This document shows, in pieces, positions 28,296 to 37,162 of a stretch of 64,000 nt of DNA; position 1 is the first letter of the stretch; each line of letters begins with the position of its first letter. The notes under the pieces were generated by a model. It was not told the origin of the DNA. It saw nothing but the letters and a program-made list of their open reading frames with translations, and did not search any database. Source of the stretch: Lyngbya aestuarii BL J (GTDB lineage: Bacteria; Cyanobacteriota; Cyanobacteriia; Cyanobacteriales; Microcoleaceae); the NCBI RefSeq assembly GCF_000478195.2, contig NZ_AUZM01000001.1, forward strand, positions 124,001 to 188,000, read 5' to 3'. The translations under genes and the position numbers were made by a program.

Positions 28296-28322
28296 TTAGG
28301 GCGCTCTTGCTTGCGCCCCTAC
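28296..28322. repeat. Palindromic GGGCGC...GCGCCC element
   Basis: GGGCGC and GCGCCC form a stem around TCTTGCTT, flanked by TTA and CTA. Related 'TAGGGGCG(C)' palindromes occur at 36721-36741 and 56572-56594, so it is a dispersed element. It lies just after the DUF3370 stop codon and may also stop transcription. Confidence 0.6.
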
Positions 28323-28330
28323 AAGTTGAA

Positions 28331-29797
28331 TTATTTAGAGGTTTGAGGATCAGTTTCAACGGTTAAAACTTGCGGTGGAGTTGCATCGGGAGGATAACGA
28401 AAATCAACTCTAACGGTTCGTTTTTCTTGGGGTTTTAACGTAACGGTTAACAACGGTTCAACCTGTTGACCTCGACGTTGCCACAAATGAACATAACGAG
28501 TTCTGCTTTTATTCTGTTCATTTCGATAACGTAACCGTACTGTTCCCCGAAAATAGGGAAAATCCCAAGACGGTTGACGAAACATTAAGCCCCCTTGCGA
28601 AAGACGTTCTTCTTTATTGGGTGTTGCTAACGTTACCGTCACCGTTTGTGATGTATTCGTGGGGTTCAATAACGGTAATTTCAAATCATAATGTAACCCA
28701 TAATTTCCATGAGACTCATAGGCTGTATCGGGATATCGAACTAATAATTTTGCCGCTTGAACTTGTTTCGTTCCCAACGTTCCCGCCCGAACTGTACTAA
28801 TTACATAAGAAAATCTTTTTCCAACTTCAGGAATTATTAAACTCTCTTGACCCGCATCGACTAAATTCGCCACCCACCGAGAACCCTGCTGAACTCCCGC
28901 TACTCGACTATAAATTAACTCACCCCCAATTTGATCGGGAGGAGTTGGCATTTTATCACGAGGTTGTGCTAAAGTTTCTCTGTTGAGTAATTGTTGCCAC
29001 TCAACTAAAGTCGGGGCAATCTCTCTACCGTCCGGGTGCTGCTTCGCATACATAGCCAAACTGGCAACATAAACCCCAGCAGGGGAATTGGGTGTATCGC
29101 CCCGGCTATTTAATTTCATAAAGGTAGAACGACCATTGACAGGACGTTCTAAGCCCTTAACCGGAATGGGATGATTGAGTAACATTCGACTTTCCCCAGG
29201 CGGAATTACCAACTTTTCAGGAAAACCCGCTTGTCGAACCCCTCGTAAAACAGTATCTACAGCCCGAATACCCGGGCCAGAATAAACCTCTCCTTTCGGG
29301 TTTTCACTCAGAGGTGGTTTCTGTTTAAATGGTGCATCCGGTTCCATTAGATAACTCGCCGCTGCTAAAATATCGAGTGTTACTTTTTCTGTTCCGGGAT
29401 TATTAACAATTATTCCCAAATATAATGTTTTTGACTCCGGTGGCGTGTGAACAAAATGATGGGCAAACAGTTCAAATTTGCTGTTAAAAGAATAGTTTAA
29501 ATGTGCTTCGGGAAAGGCTTTCCCGTCCCTTGGAAAGGTCGAAAGTAAAATTCCTTCTTTTTTTACCCATTCCGGACTATTACTATTAAACATCGCAATA
29601 CTATCCAGTTTTCCCGGTAACGAACGCACTTCACCTGGCTGAATAATGACTTCTGGTGTCGCCGCTTGTAAGGGATACGGCTGCGGTTCCATTTTTAGAA
29701 AAATACCACAACCACCACACAATGTTAACGCCGCAACCAGAATAGAAACAACAGGATTTTTCATAGGTTTTAAACCGTTGGGAGATGGGAAAAGCAT
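28331..29797 (-). CDS. DUF3370-domain protein, probably exported
   Basis: A 488-residue cyanobacterial protein of the DUF3370 family. A hydrophobic signal or anchor (VVSILVAALTLCGGCGIFL) follows a short positive start. Two cysteines sit in it, but no standard lipobox is formed. The rest is beta-rich (GRSTFMKLNSRGDTPNSPAG, YGLHYDLKLPLLNPT), typical of the family. Location is probably periplasm or cell surface; function unknown. ATG at 29797 or, eleven codons later, at 29764. Confidence 0.87.
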   Translation of the reverse strand: MLFPSPNGLKPMKNPVVSILVAALTLCGGCGIFLKMEPQPYPLQAATPEVIIQPGEVRSLPGKLDSIAMFNSNSPEWVKKEGILLSTFPRDGKAFPEAHLNYSFNSKFELFAHHFVHTPPESKTLYLGIIVNNPGTEKVTLDILAAASYLMEPDAPFKQKPPLSENPKGEVYSGPGIRAVDTVLRGVRQAGFPEKLVIPPGESRMLLNHPIPVKGLERPVNGRSTFMKLNSRGDTPNSPAGVYVASLAMYAKQHPDGREIAPTLVEWQQLLNRETLAQPRDKMPTPPDQIGGELIYSRVAGVQQGSRWVANLVDAGQESLIIPEVGKRFSYVISTVRAGTLGTKQVQAAKLLVRYPDTAYESHGNYGLHYDLKLPLLNPTNTSQTVTVTLATPNKEERLSQGGLMFRQPSWDFPYFRGTVRLRYRNEQNKSRTRYVHLWQRRGQQVEPLLTVTLKPQEKRTVRVDFRYPPDATPPQVLTVETDPQTSK

Positions 29798-29983
29798 CGC
29801 TTTTTTGTAAAATATGCTTTCATCCTATGATTGACGTTTGCCGGATAATTTTTGAGCCTTTTCGGTTGTGGAAATCACAAATTAATCCGGGGTTATCTTA
29901 TTAACGATTAAACTTGATCAATCCCAACTAAAAATTCGTGATAAAATAAGATTAATTTGACCCCTAATATAAACAAGTTTATT

Positions 29984-30544
29984 ATGTCAGTTCAACAATT
30001 AAAACGACGGTTTACTATTTCTGAATATCATCAAATGGCAGAAGTTGGAATTTTAACACCAAGCGATCGCGTTGAACTCATTAACGGAGAAATTATCGAA
30101 ATGTCGCCCATTGGAAAACGTCATGCAGCTTGTGTCAATCGGTTAAATCAGTTATTTTCTCAAAGCTTAGGTGATCGCATTTTAATCAGTGTTCAAAATC
30201 CAATATTACTGAATAATTTATCCGAACCCCAACCCGATATCGCTTTACTCCAACCTCGAAGTGATTTTTATGCGTCAGGACATCCTCAAGCCTCGGATAT
30301 CTTTCTGATTGTTGAAGTCGCCGATAGTAGCATCAACTACGATCAAGAAGTCAAAATCCCCCTTTATAGTGCGAGTGGAATAACAGAAGTTTGGTTAATA
30401 GATTTGAATCAAAATATTTTACAAGTTTATCAACAACCGACACCTAACAACTATCAGATCATTCAACAATTTCAACCCGAAAACAGCCTATCTTCTCTCG
30501 CCTTTCCAGAAAATAACTTTCGAGTTGATCAGATGATTTTATAA
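29984..30544 (+). CDS. Uma2-family (DUF820) restriction-endonuclease-fold protein
   Basis: A 186-residue protein of the Uma2 family, highly multiplied in cyanobacteria. The PD-(D/E)xK core is present: ELINGEIIEMSPIG, then PQPDIALLQPR (Asp) and IFLIVEVADSS (E-x-x). Usually annotated as a putative nuclease with unknown role. The frame opens at a TTG at 29957; the ATG at 29984 gives the usual N-terminus. Confidence 0.9.
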   Translation: MSVQQLKRRFTISEYHQMAEVGILTPSDRVELINGEIIEMSPIGKRHAACVNRLNQLFSQSLGDRILISVQNPILLNNLSEPQPDIALLQPRSDFYASGHPQASDIFLIVEVADSSINYDQEVKIPLYSASGITEVWLIDLNQNILQVYQQPTPNNYQIIQQFQPENSLSSLAFPENNFRVDQMIL

Positions 30545-30684
30545 TTCAATTGAGAAAAATTTTAAATTCATCAAAACCAGACTCACCAAAGGTCAGTTAC
30601 AGGACTACAATAGAGATTACACGATTTACGGGTATTAAAATTTTTTTACCCGATATTATTGTACTGTATTGACCTTTAGCGATT

Positions 30685-33318
30685 ATGTCTTTTTCTCCAC
30701 AGTCTCTTAGCGGTTCAGAAATTCGGCAAAAATTCCTTAACTTTTATGCCGAACACAGTCATAAAATTCTCCCTAGTGCTTCGTTAGTTCCAGAAGATCC
30801 GACGGTACTTTTAACCATCGCCGGAATGTTGCCTTTTAAACCCATTTTCCTCGGACAACGCCCTCCAGAAGTTCCTCGCGCCACCACCTCGCAAAAATGT
30901 ATCCGTACCAACGACATCGAAAATGTGGGACGCACCGCCCGCCATCACACCTTTTTTGAGATGTTAGGCAATTTTAGCTTTGGTGATTATTTTAAACCAC
31001 AAGCGATCGCCTGGGGTTGGGAATTGTCAACAAAAGTTTTTGGTTTACCTCCCGAACGTTTGGTGGTGAGTGTGTTTGAAGATGATGACGAAGCCTTTGA
31101 AATTTGGCGCGACAAAATAGGCATTCCCGGCTATCGCATCCAACGCATGGGAGAAGACGACAACTTTTGGAAGTCTGGCCCGACTGGTCCCTGTGGCCCT
31201 TGTTCGGAAATTTACTATGATTTTCATCCCGAACTTGGTGATGATAACATTGATTTAGAAGATGATACCCGGTTTATCGAGTTTTATAACTTGGTTTTCA
31301 TGCAGTATAACCGGGATGCAGATGGAAATTTAACCCCATTACAAAACAAGAATATTGACACGGGAATGGGGTTAGAACGAATGGCGCAAATTCTCCAAAG
31401 CGTTCCCAATAATTACGAAACCGACTTAATTTTTCCCATTATTAAAACGGCGGCGGATATTGCGGGAATAGACTACAAAAAAAGCGATGATAAAACCAAA
31501 GTTTCGCTGAAAGTAATTGGCGATCATGTTCGGGCTGTGGTTCATTTAATTACTGATGGGGTAACAGCATCTAATATTGGTCGGGGTTATATTCTTAGAC
31601 GGTTAATTCGTCGGGTGGTTCGTCACGGGCGGTTAATTGGAATTGAGGGGGAATTTACCACCAAAGTTGCGGAAACGGCGATTCGTTTGTCCGAAGAAGC
31701 TTATCCTCAAACTCGGGAACGAGAAACGTTAATTAAAACAGAATTGCAGCGGGAAGAAGAACGGTTTTTGGAAACCTTAGAACGGGGCGAAAAACTGTTG
31801 GCAGAAGTTCTGGATAAGAAACCGAAAAAAATCTCCGGTAAAGATGCGTTTGTTTTATATGATACTTACGGTTTCCCCTTAGAATTAACCCAAGAAATTG
31901 CCGAAGAAAATGGGTTAACGGTGGATGTTGAAGGGTTTGAAGCGGAGATGGAAGAACAGCGCCGACGCTCTCAAAATGCCCACGAAACGATTGATTTAAC
32001 GGTTCAGGGCAGTTTGGATAAATTGGCAGAAAACATTCATCCAACGGCATTTTTAGGCTACTCGGAACCGATTTCGGAAGCGTTGGTTAAAGCAATATTA
32101 GTCGAAGGAAAATCTGTAGAGTCCGCAGAGGCGGGAACAAAGGTGCAAATTGTTCTCGATCAAACGCCTTTTTATGCAGAGTCGGGCGGACAAATTGGCG
32201 ATCGCGGTTTTCTCAGTTTTGGGGAGACTGTGGTGCGAGTCGAAGATGTACAAAAAGAGTCGAATATCTTCATTCATTTGGGCAAAGTTGAACGGGGAAT
32301 ATTAACCGTTGGGATGACCGTAAACGCCCAAATTGATCGGGCTTGCCGACGTCGCGCCCAAGCCAATCATACCGCAACTCACCTATTACAAGCGGCGTTA
32401 AAATTAATCGTCGATCCGACTATTTCTCAGGCGGGTTCTTTGGTATCGTTTGATCGCCTGCGGTTTGATTTTAACTGTCCCCGTCAGTTAACACCGGAAG
32501 AGGTTCAACAAGTCGAAGATCAGGTGAATACTTGGATAGCGGAGGCGCATCCGGCTGTGGTTGCAGAAATGCCATTAGAAGAAGCGAAAAAGAAGGGTGC
32601 AACCGCAATGTTTGGCGAGAAATATGCTGATGTCGTGCGGGTAGTTGACTATACGGGTGTTTCGATGGAATTGTGCGGCGGAACTCACGTTAATAATACC
32701 GCCGAAATTGGGCTGTTTAAAATTGTCAGTGAGACGGGTATTTCTTCGGGTATTCGTCGCATTGAAGCGGTGGCGGGACAGTCGGTTTTGGATTATCTAA
32801 AAGTGCGGGATAATGTGGTGAAAGAGTTGGGCGATCGCTTTAAAGCCAAGCCGGAAGAATTGCCGGAACGGATTACAAATTTGCAAAATGAGTTGAAGGC
32901 GACTCAGAAACAATTGGAAGCCGCAAAAGGGGAATTGGCGATCGCAAAATCCGATCAATTGTTAGCAACAGCAGAAACAGTTGGTGAGGTTAAAATACTG
33001 GTGGCGGAACTTCCCGGCGTCGATGCGGACTCGTTAAAAACGGCTGCGGAACGGTTGCAACAAAAGTTAGGAGAAAGTGCGGTTGTGTTGGGTTCTTCGC
33101 CGGAAGAAGGAAAGGTGAGTTTGGTTGCGGCGTTTAGTTCAAAAGTTCACAAAGAGAAGAAATTACAAGCCGGAAAGTTCATCGGAAATATCGCCAAAAT
33201 TTGCGGCGGCGGCGGCGGCGGACGTCCGAATTTTGCCCAAGCCGGGGGACGGGATGCCAGCAAGTTATCAGAGGCGTTAGAGAGTGCAAAAACTCAGTTA
33301 GTTGAGGGGTTGAAGTAG
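30685..33318 (+). CDS. alaS: Alanyl-tRNA synthetase
   Basis: Complete 877-residue class II aminoacyl-tRNA synthetase. The catalytic core begins [19 protein letters not shown], with [20 protein letters not shown]; the editing domain has the zinc motifs HTATHLL and CGGTHV; the C-terminal C-Ala domain contains [16 protein letters not shown]. Single-gene unit; ATG at 30685. Confidence 0.97.
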   Translation: MSFSPQSLSGSEIRQKFLNFYAEHSHKILPSASLVPEDPTVLLTIAGMLPFKPIFLGQRPPEVPRATTSQKCIRTNDIENVGRTARHHTFFEMLGNFSFGDYFKPQAIAWGWELSTKVFGLPPERLVVSVFEDDDEAFEIWRDKIGIPGYRIQRMGEDDNFWKSGPTGPCGPCSEIYYDFHPELGDDNIDLEDDTRFIEFYNLVFMQYNRDADGNLTPLQNKNIDTGMGLERMAQILQSVPNNYETDLIFPIIKTAADIAGIDYKKSDDKTKVSLKVIGDHVRAVVHLITDGVTASNIGRGYILRRLIRRVVRHGRLIGIEGEFTTKVAETAIRLSEEAYPQTRERETLIKTELQREEERFLETLERGEKLLAEVLDKKPKKISGKDAFVLYDTYGFPLELTQEIAEENGLTVDVEGFEAEMEEQRRRSQNAHETIDLTVQGSLDKLAENIHPTAFLGYSEPISEALVKAILVEGKSVESAEAGTKVQIVLDQTPFYAESGGQIGDRGFLSFGETVVRVEDVQKESNIFIHLGKVERGILTVGMTVNAQIDRACRRRAQANHTATHLLQAALKLIVDPTISQAGSLVSFDRLRFDFNCPRQLTPEEVQQVEDQVNTWIAEAHPAVVAEMPLEEAKKKGATAMFGEKYADVVRVVDYTGVSMELCGGTHVNNTAEIGLFKIVSETGISSGIRRIEAVAGQSVLDYLKVRDNVVKELGDRFKAKPEELPERITNLQNELKATQKQLEAAKGELAIAKSDQLLATAETVGEVKILVAELPGVDADSLKTAAERLQQKLGESAVVLGSSPEEGKVSLVAAFSSKVHKEKKLQAGKFIGNIAKICGGGGGGRPNFAQAGGRDASKLSEALESAKTQLVEGLK

Positions 33319-33327
33319 TTCGTGTTT

Positions 33328-33344
33328 GGTGGGCATTGCCCACC
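33328..33344 (+). terminator. Hairpin after alaS
   Basis: GGTGGGC-att-GCCCACC makes a 7-bp stem with a 3-base loop ten bases after the alaS stop codon. The following tract (ttaaaattaaaa) is weakly T-rich, so it is a possible, not a strong, terminator. Confidence 0.45.
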
Positions 33345-33373
33345 TTAAAATTAAAATTAAGGGAGTATAGGTT

Positions 33374-33559
33374 ATGACATCCAACCCAACTTTAAAACAA
33401 GTTCAAGAGTTAATTCTCAAGTTACCCATTACCGAGCAAATTATTTTGTTTGAAGACTTAGAAGAAAGACTGGAAACCGTAGTTATGATGAATCTAGCAG
33501 AAACGGGTTTTCAAGAATGGAATGAACCAGAGGAAGATATTTACAATGTCGAATCCTAA
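33374..33559 (+). CDS. Putative antitoxin of the PemK/MazF-type pair
   Basis: A 61-residue acidic protein (LKQVQELILKLPITEQIILFEDLEERLET region, residues 7-35) of the helical type found upstream of cyanobacterial MazF/PemK toxins. Its last 14 bases overlap the toxin start, giving translational coupling. No DNA-binding motif is obvious. Antitoxin role is inferred from position and size. Confidence 0.7.
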   Translation: MTSNPTLKQVQELILKLPITEQIILFEDLEERLETVVMMNLAETGFQEWNEPEEDIYNVES

Positions 33560-33896
33560 AGCACAAGAAATTTGGTTGGTTCGGTTTCCATTTAGCGATT
33601 TAACTTCTACTAAAGTTAGACCAGCACTAATTATTGCTGTTCATCGAGAGGAGTTAATTATTCTAGGAATATTCTCAAAAGTTTCTCTCGAAATTTTACG
33701 CGAAACTTGGGTAGTTGTGGAAGAAGATTACCCAAGTTTTTCCGATACAGGGTTAAAAAAGAGATCGCTGATTAGAGCAGAAAAAATTGCAACTGTTAGC
33801 ACCTCGGTTTTTCAGAAAAAAATTGGAACTTTACCTGATGATCTTTTCGTTTCGGTACAAGAAGCATTAAAAAAAGCTCTCAATATTTCCAATTAA
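33546..33896 (+). CDS. PemK/MazF-type toxin (endoribonuclease family)
   Basis: A 116-residue protein with the PemK/MazF N-terminal core: EIWLVRFPFSDLTSTKVRPALII, seen as the pattern G/EIWLVxFPFxDxxxxKxRPALI (residues 8-29), and KKRSLIRAEKIATVS later. MazF-type toxins cut mRNA when the labile antitoxin is lost. The ATG at 33546 fits; the frame also opens earlier at 33522, inside the antitoxin. Confidence 0.85.
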   Translation: MSNPKAQEIWLVRFPFSDLTSTKVRPALIIAVHREELIILGIFSKVSLEILRETWVVVEEDYPSFSDTGLKKRSLIRAEKIATVSTSVFQKKIGTLPDDLFVSVQEALKKALNISN

Positions 33897-33932
33897 TCTT
33901 TTTAAATTCGGTTTTTTGGAGGAATTTAAGTT

Positions 33933-33957
33933 AATAAAAAAATGGGCTATTTGCCCA
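33933..33957 (-). terminator. Rho-independent terminator of the secreted small protein gene
   Basis: On the minus strand TGGGC-aaata-GCCCA is followed by a run of seven T. It lies about 50 bases beyond the stop of the minus-strand gene 34006-34416. It may also act on the convergent toxin transcript. Confidence 0.65.
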
Positions 33958-34005
33958 CTTTTAAGAATCTTGTTTAGACAATTAAATTGATCGTTGAAGC
34001 GAAAT

Positions 34006-34416
34006 TTACCATGCTAATTTCTGGAGTGGTAATTTCTTGATCCAAGTTATCCAATCTGTATCTAGTACGGGGCCTGTTGCTCCTAAGTTGCACATCGGTG
34101 CCATTGCAGCTAGAGGAGGAAAGACAGTAGATCCACCTGCATTAACTATATAGCAAGTTCCAACAATTATACCTGCTTCTGCTACTTGTTTAGCAACATT
34201 ACAACTTATCTCCTCTAATCCATTTTCTGGAGTGCTAAATAGACAGCGTGTAACGAAGCCACCAATGTCAGAAACAGTCTGAGCAGATGTATCAAACAGT
34301 GCTGAGGTATCTAGAAAGTTCATACTCGGAGCAGCATGAACTGGTTGCACATTTCCTATAAAACTTATAAAAGTAATTGTACAAGCGACAACTATTGCAG
34401 TAAACTTGCGTAGCAT
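34006..34416 (-). CDS. Small exported protein, unknown
   Basis: A 136-residue protein with a classical Sec signal peptide: MLRKFTAIVVAC, a hydrophobic core, and a probable cleavage at VHA-AP (about residue 29). The mature part has four cysteines (positions in TRCLF, ISCNVA, GTCYIV, PMCNLG), which could form two disulphides, and a hydrophobic central segment. No family recognised. ATG at 34416; a terminator follows. Confidence 0.7.
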   Translation of the reverse strand: MLRKFTAIVVACTITFISFIGNVQPVHAAPSMNFLDTSALFDTSAQTVSDIGGFVTRCLFSTPENGLEEISCNVAKQVAEAGIIVGTCYIVNAGGSTVFPPLAAMAPMCNLGATGPVLDTDWITWIKKLPLQKLAW

Positions 34417-34678
34417 TGGATGTTTGCTCCTGTTATAAGTTAATTGATTTGCAGGTTAACTAACTTTAGTATTGCAAGTTTTTTATTCTCCGTCTTCCGT
34501 AGGTTCACGGATTTTAAAAGATTTAATTAGTTACGTGTATTTACGGATAAACTCTCTAGGATATGATCTTGGCTTGATTTCTTTAGTCAGAGGTACATCA
34601 GCATACCTAAATACTCAAAACCTCATAAATTTGACACAGTTAACACTAAACTTTGCGATCGCATTTAACAAAAAATCT

Positions 34679-34778
34679 TTAATTGTCCGTCAAGTCAACA
34701 AGCCCGAAATCATCGGGAATTTCCTCTAAAGATTCAATTTTCAATATCCGTATCATCGCTTTCTACTGACGGGGAGTT
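34679..34778 (-). pseudogene. Truncated copy of the Xre-regulator 3' end
   Basis: About 95 bases are nearly identical to the 3' end of the intact regulator at 36373-36645: they encode KAMIRILKIESLEEIPDDFG, then LVDLTDN and stop. A tryptophan codon in the intact gene (QWKAM) is TAG here, and the rest of the gene is missing. It is a broken duplicate lying just beyond the PIN gene. Confidence 0.85.
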
Positions 34779-34791
34779 GGCGATCGCTATC

Positions 34792-35268
34792 TTATACTCT
34801 AATATTCATCCATTCCAGAGCATTATCTTGAGCAAATATTTTCATGTGTCTTAAATTTTTAGTAGCAATCAATACCGCTCGACCGGGAAAGGTTTCTTTG
34901 AGAATCATCCACTGAGCAGAAATAATCATATCTGCATCAATATTTTTGTCATCTGCTGTTGAGATATGATTCTGACGAGCATCAGCCCACAGTTCAGCCG
35001 CTTTCATCATTACTTCTGTTGTGAGAGGGAGAAAATCAATCGTATTTCTCAGATTATCTAAAATTTCTAAACCTTGACTTTTAATCCGAATTAATTCCCG
35101 CCTCACTTCATAGTCAGAAATATCTGAGGTGACTACATAAACCGATTTTGCCAAGAGTGAATAAAACCATTCTCTACATTGATATATTTCGCTGTCTTCA
35201 GCTTCAGATGTATCTCGAATAGGAGTTGCAAGTAAGCCAAGCACTCCTGAATCTAATATAACAATCAT
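34792..35268 (-). CDS. PIN-domain protein, putative VapC-like toxin
   Basis: A 158-residue single PIN domain, probably a ribonuclease. The acidic residues are in place: D6 (VILDSGVLG), the Glu of DYEVRREL, and Asp in NIDADMIISAQ. It ends with LIATKNLRHMKIF as in VapC proteins. It is the second gene of a pair: only 3 bases separate it from the upstream gene, which is far larger than a standard VapB antitoxin. Confidence 0.8.
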   Translation of the reverse strand: MIVILDSGVLGLLATPIRDTSEAEDSEIYQCREWFYSLLAKSVYVVTSDISDYEVRRELIRIKSQGLEILDNLRNTIDFLPLTTEVMMKAAELWADARQNHISTADDKNIDADMIISAQWMILKETFPGRAVLIATKNLRHMKIFAQDNALEWMNIRV

Positions 35269-35271
35269 GTG

Positions 35272-36018
35272 TTAAATTTTGTTCCCGTTTCGCTTATCTT
35301 CTATTTCTTGAAGTCTCGATTTTGCCCAAGCCATAGCCGCCTGATTTTTTTCAAGTTGTTCTTCTGGAGTTCGTCCTAAATGTTTTAAATAAGGTAACAA
35401 ACTACTGGGCTGTTTGACATTCATTGTTTTGACTTGCTTGAGCAAAGTTTGAGCAGTTATCCAGAGTTGAGAAGTCGATTTTGATTTTCTCAGTTCAATG
35501 GCTCTATCTACGGCTTTTGGTATCAGCAAAAAAGAATCTTTGTATTTTTTGTATAAATTTTCTTGTGTCTTAAGAGAAGGAATAAGGAGTTTAAGCTGAA
35601 TCATAAATCCTTGAAAACCGAGAAACTTAGAATTTGCTTGACGGGTAAATTGATATGCCCAATTAATAAAAAATTGGCGGCTCTCATCTGAGAAAAGATC
35701 CCAACATAACTCTATCCCGACCGCAAGCTTTTCAAGCTTCTCGACATACAGATTGATATCGCTGGGAAGGTCATCTTCAAAATCTATCTTTGTATCAACA
35801 GCTTCTAGATATTTGCGAGTTCCCTCCTTCATTTGCTCTATTGTATTTTCAACACTTTCGCCTCTGAGTGCAGCAATTTCTCGGAAAAACTCATCAATTT
35901 CATCGGAGAATGAATGTGGATTTAGATAGCTATTTAAAATCAACTGTATACTATTAACATCGGCTGTACTTTCACATAACCGATCTGGTTCTTTTTCTAG
36001 CAAAGTTCCATTAACCAT
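35272..36018 (-). CDS. Unknown helical protein paired with the PIN gene
   Basis: A 248-residue acidic, all-helical soluble protein with no recognised domain. Visible features are RLCESTADVNSIQLILNSYL near the N-terminus, a central FLGFQGFMIQLKLLIP segment, and a Gln/Glu/Lys-rich C-terminus (LEKNQAAMAWAKSRLQEIED). It lies 3 bases upstream of the PIN gene, so co-translation is nearly certain. A regulator or antitoxin role is possible but only by position. Confidence 0.65.
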   Translation of the reverse strand: MVNGTLLEKEPDRLCESTADVNSIQLILNSYLNPHSFSDEIDEFFREIAALRGESVENTIEQMKEGTRKYLEAVDTKIDFEDDLPSDINLYVEKLEKLAVGIELCWDLFSDESRQFFINWAYQFTRQANSKFLGFQGFMIQLKLLIPSLKTQENLYKKYKDSFLLIPKAVDRAIELRKSKSTSQLWITAQTLLKQVKTMNVKQPSSLLPYLKHLGRTPEEQLEKNQAAMAWAKSRLQEIEDKRNGNKI

Positions 36019-36084
36019 TTTTATATTTCTCCCATTTTTACTTAGCTATTATTCACTTTAGTTCATATTATATCTGTACAACAT

Positions 36085-36339
36085 CTAATCATCCGATGGC
36101 CCAAAATGATCCGGTAAATCTTCTATCGTTTTTCCTTTCGACTCCAGCAAACGTGCTAAAGCCTTAATTTGCGGAACCGTGAACGTCGGTACATTATCCC
36201 CCGCTTCCCAACGGCTGACGGTTCGCGAAGAAATACCCAACTGTCTGGCTAACTCCTCTTGAGACATTCCCAGTTCATCTCTTAGCTTTTTCAGGGGTGA
36301 TTCCCCCACTCCTTCTCTTGATGGTCTTCGTTGAGGCAT
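36085..36339 (-). CDS. Xre-family helix-turn-helix regulator
   Basis: An 84-residue HTH_3 protein: LGMSQEELARQLGISSRTVSRWEAG is the helix-turn-helix (about residues 25-48). The tail IEDLPDHFGPSDD resembles the tail of the neighbouring regulator (IPDDFGPVDLTDD). The frame opens at a TTG at 36354; the ATG at 36339 is the better start. It is probably a transcriptional regulator or antitoxin whose target is unknown. Confidence 0.8.
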   Translation of the reverse strand: MPQRRPSREGVGESPLKKLRDELGMSQEELARQLGISSRTVSRWEAGDNVPTFTVPQIKALARLLESKGKTIEDLPDHFGPSDD

Positions 36340-36372
36340 AGCGCAACATGACAAAATCCAAACACGTTAATC

Positions 36373-36645
36373 CTAATCGTCCGTCAAGTCAACAGGCCCA
36401 AAATCATCGGGAATTTCCTCTAAAGATTCAATTTTCAATATCCGTATCATCGCTTTCCACTGGCGGGGAGTCGGTTTGGCTTCGGTTTCCCCAGAAATCC
36501 AACGCTGATAGGTTCGCAGGGGAATCCCACACAACACGGCAAATTCCGCTTGAGACAGTTGAGTTCGTTCAAGTCTGAGTGTTTCTATTGGTGAGGGACT
36601 GTCCTGGGGTCTTCGATCTTTTTTCATGCCAAATTTATGCGTCAT
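36373..36645 (-). CDS. Second Xre-like helix-turn-helix regulator
   Basis: A 90-residue DNA-binding protein: QLSQAEFAVLCGIPLRTYQRWISGE is the helix-turn-helix, and WKAMIRILKIESLEEIPDDF and the DLTDD tail follow. ATG at 36645 or, six codons later, at 36627. It is tandem with the regulator at 36085. Part of its 3' end is duplicated at 34679-34778. Two palindromic boxes overlap and precede its start, suggesting self-repression. Confidence 0.78.
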   Translation of the reverse strand: MTHKFGMKKDRRPQDSPSPIETLRLERTQLSQAEFAVLCGIPLRTYQRWISGETEAKPTPRQWKAMIRILKIESLEEIPDDFGPVDLTDD

Positions 36646-36678
36646 ATTGACATAACCAAATTAGCACGTCATAATGAC
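36641..36678 (-). promoter_or_regulatory. Paired palindromic boxes, candidate operator of the Xre gene
   Basis: GTCATAATGAC at 36668-36678 is a perfect palindrome around a central base. GTCATATTGAC at 36641-36651 is the same with one mismatch and includes the ATG start codon of the regulator. The centres are 27 bp apart. This is a typical layout for an autoregulatory repressor site. Confidence 0.5.
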
Positions 36679-36720
36679 ACTGTTAGCTCACATATAAATT
36701 TTCCGACTTCTAAGAGTCAA

Positions 36721-36741
36721 GACGGGGCAAAACTGCCCCTA
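36721..36741. repeat. Short GGGGCA/TGCCCC palindrome
   Basis: GGGGCA-aaac-TGCCCC followed by TAC; part of the same dispersed palindrome type as at 28296 and 56572. Confidence 0.5.
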
Positions 36742-36785
36742 CTTTCTAGTGTCTCATTTTGTTTGTCACTGATCGCAACAAAACC

Positions 36786-36989
36786 ATGAATTACCAACAA
36801 CAACTCTATCCTTGGGTCATCTATCGCCTGTTACCCAACCTGAAACGCCTGATAGTTGCTCGGTTTCGCCGTCGCAATCATGCCGAAGAACACCTCAAAA
36901 TCCTAAAACGGTTGCTTCCTCAAGTCAAATTTGCCATTACATTTGAAGTTTGTTCCGATGAAAATTCTTCCGTTGATTCAATAAATTGA
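36786..36989 (+). CDS. Small conserved cyanobacterial protein, unknown
   Basis: A 67-residue basic protein beginning MNYQQQLYPWVIYRLLPNL and continuing with an Arg-rich stretch (RFRRRNHAEEHLKILKRLLP). This opening is familiar from small conserved proteins in cyanobacteria, but no function is known to me. The frame opens earlier at 36759; the ATG at 36786 is the natural start. Confidence 0.6.
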   Translation: MNYQQQLYPWVIYRLLPNLKRLIVARFRRRNHAEEHLKILKRLLPQVKFAITFEVCSDENSSVDSIN

Positions 36990-37044
36990 GTGCATTCACA
37001 AGTTTAATATTAGCAAAAATGCGATTTTAACTGTAGGATATTGC

Positions 37045-37103
37045 TAACACAAAACTTAGCGATCGCTTACAACAAAAAATCTTTAATTATCCATTAAATC
37101 AAC
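37045..37103. repeat. Second copy of the sequence downstream of the truncated Xre fragment
   Basis: About 59 bases (starting TAACACAAAACTTAGCGATC) match 34641-34697 with about ten differences, including the shared AACAAAAAATCTTTAATT block. The minus strand of the right end would encode a VDLMDN-type tail like the Xre proteins, so it looks like the remains of a third regulator gene end. Confidence 0.6.
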
Positions 37104-37162
37104 CTGGTGAGAATAGGATATTTCCAGTATCCCATTTTTTGTTAAAAACTTATTTCAAGCAA

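Noticed and set aside
34472-34729. 85-codon plus-strand frame starting with TTG
   Set aside because: It runs across the antisense strand of the duplicated Xre gene tail and the spacer repeat, so its length comes from that relic and not from its own coding signal.
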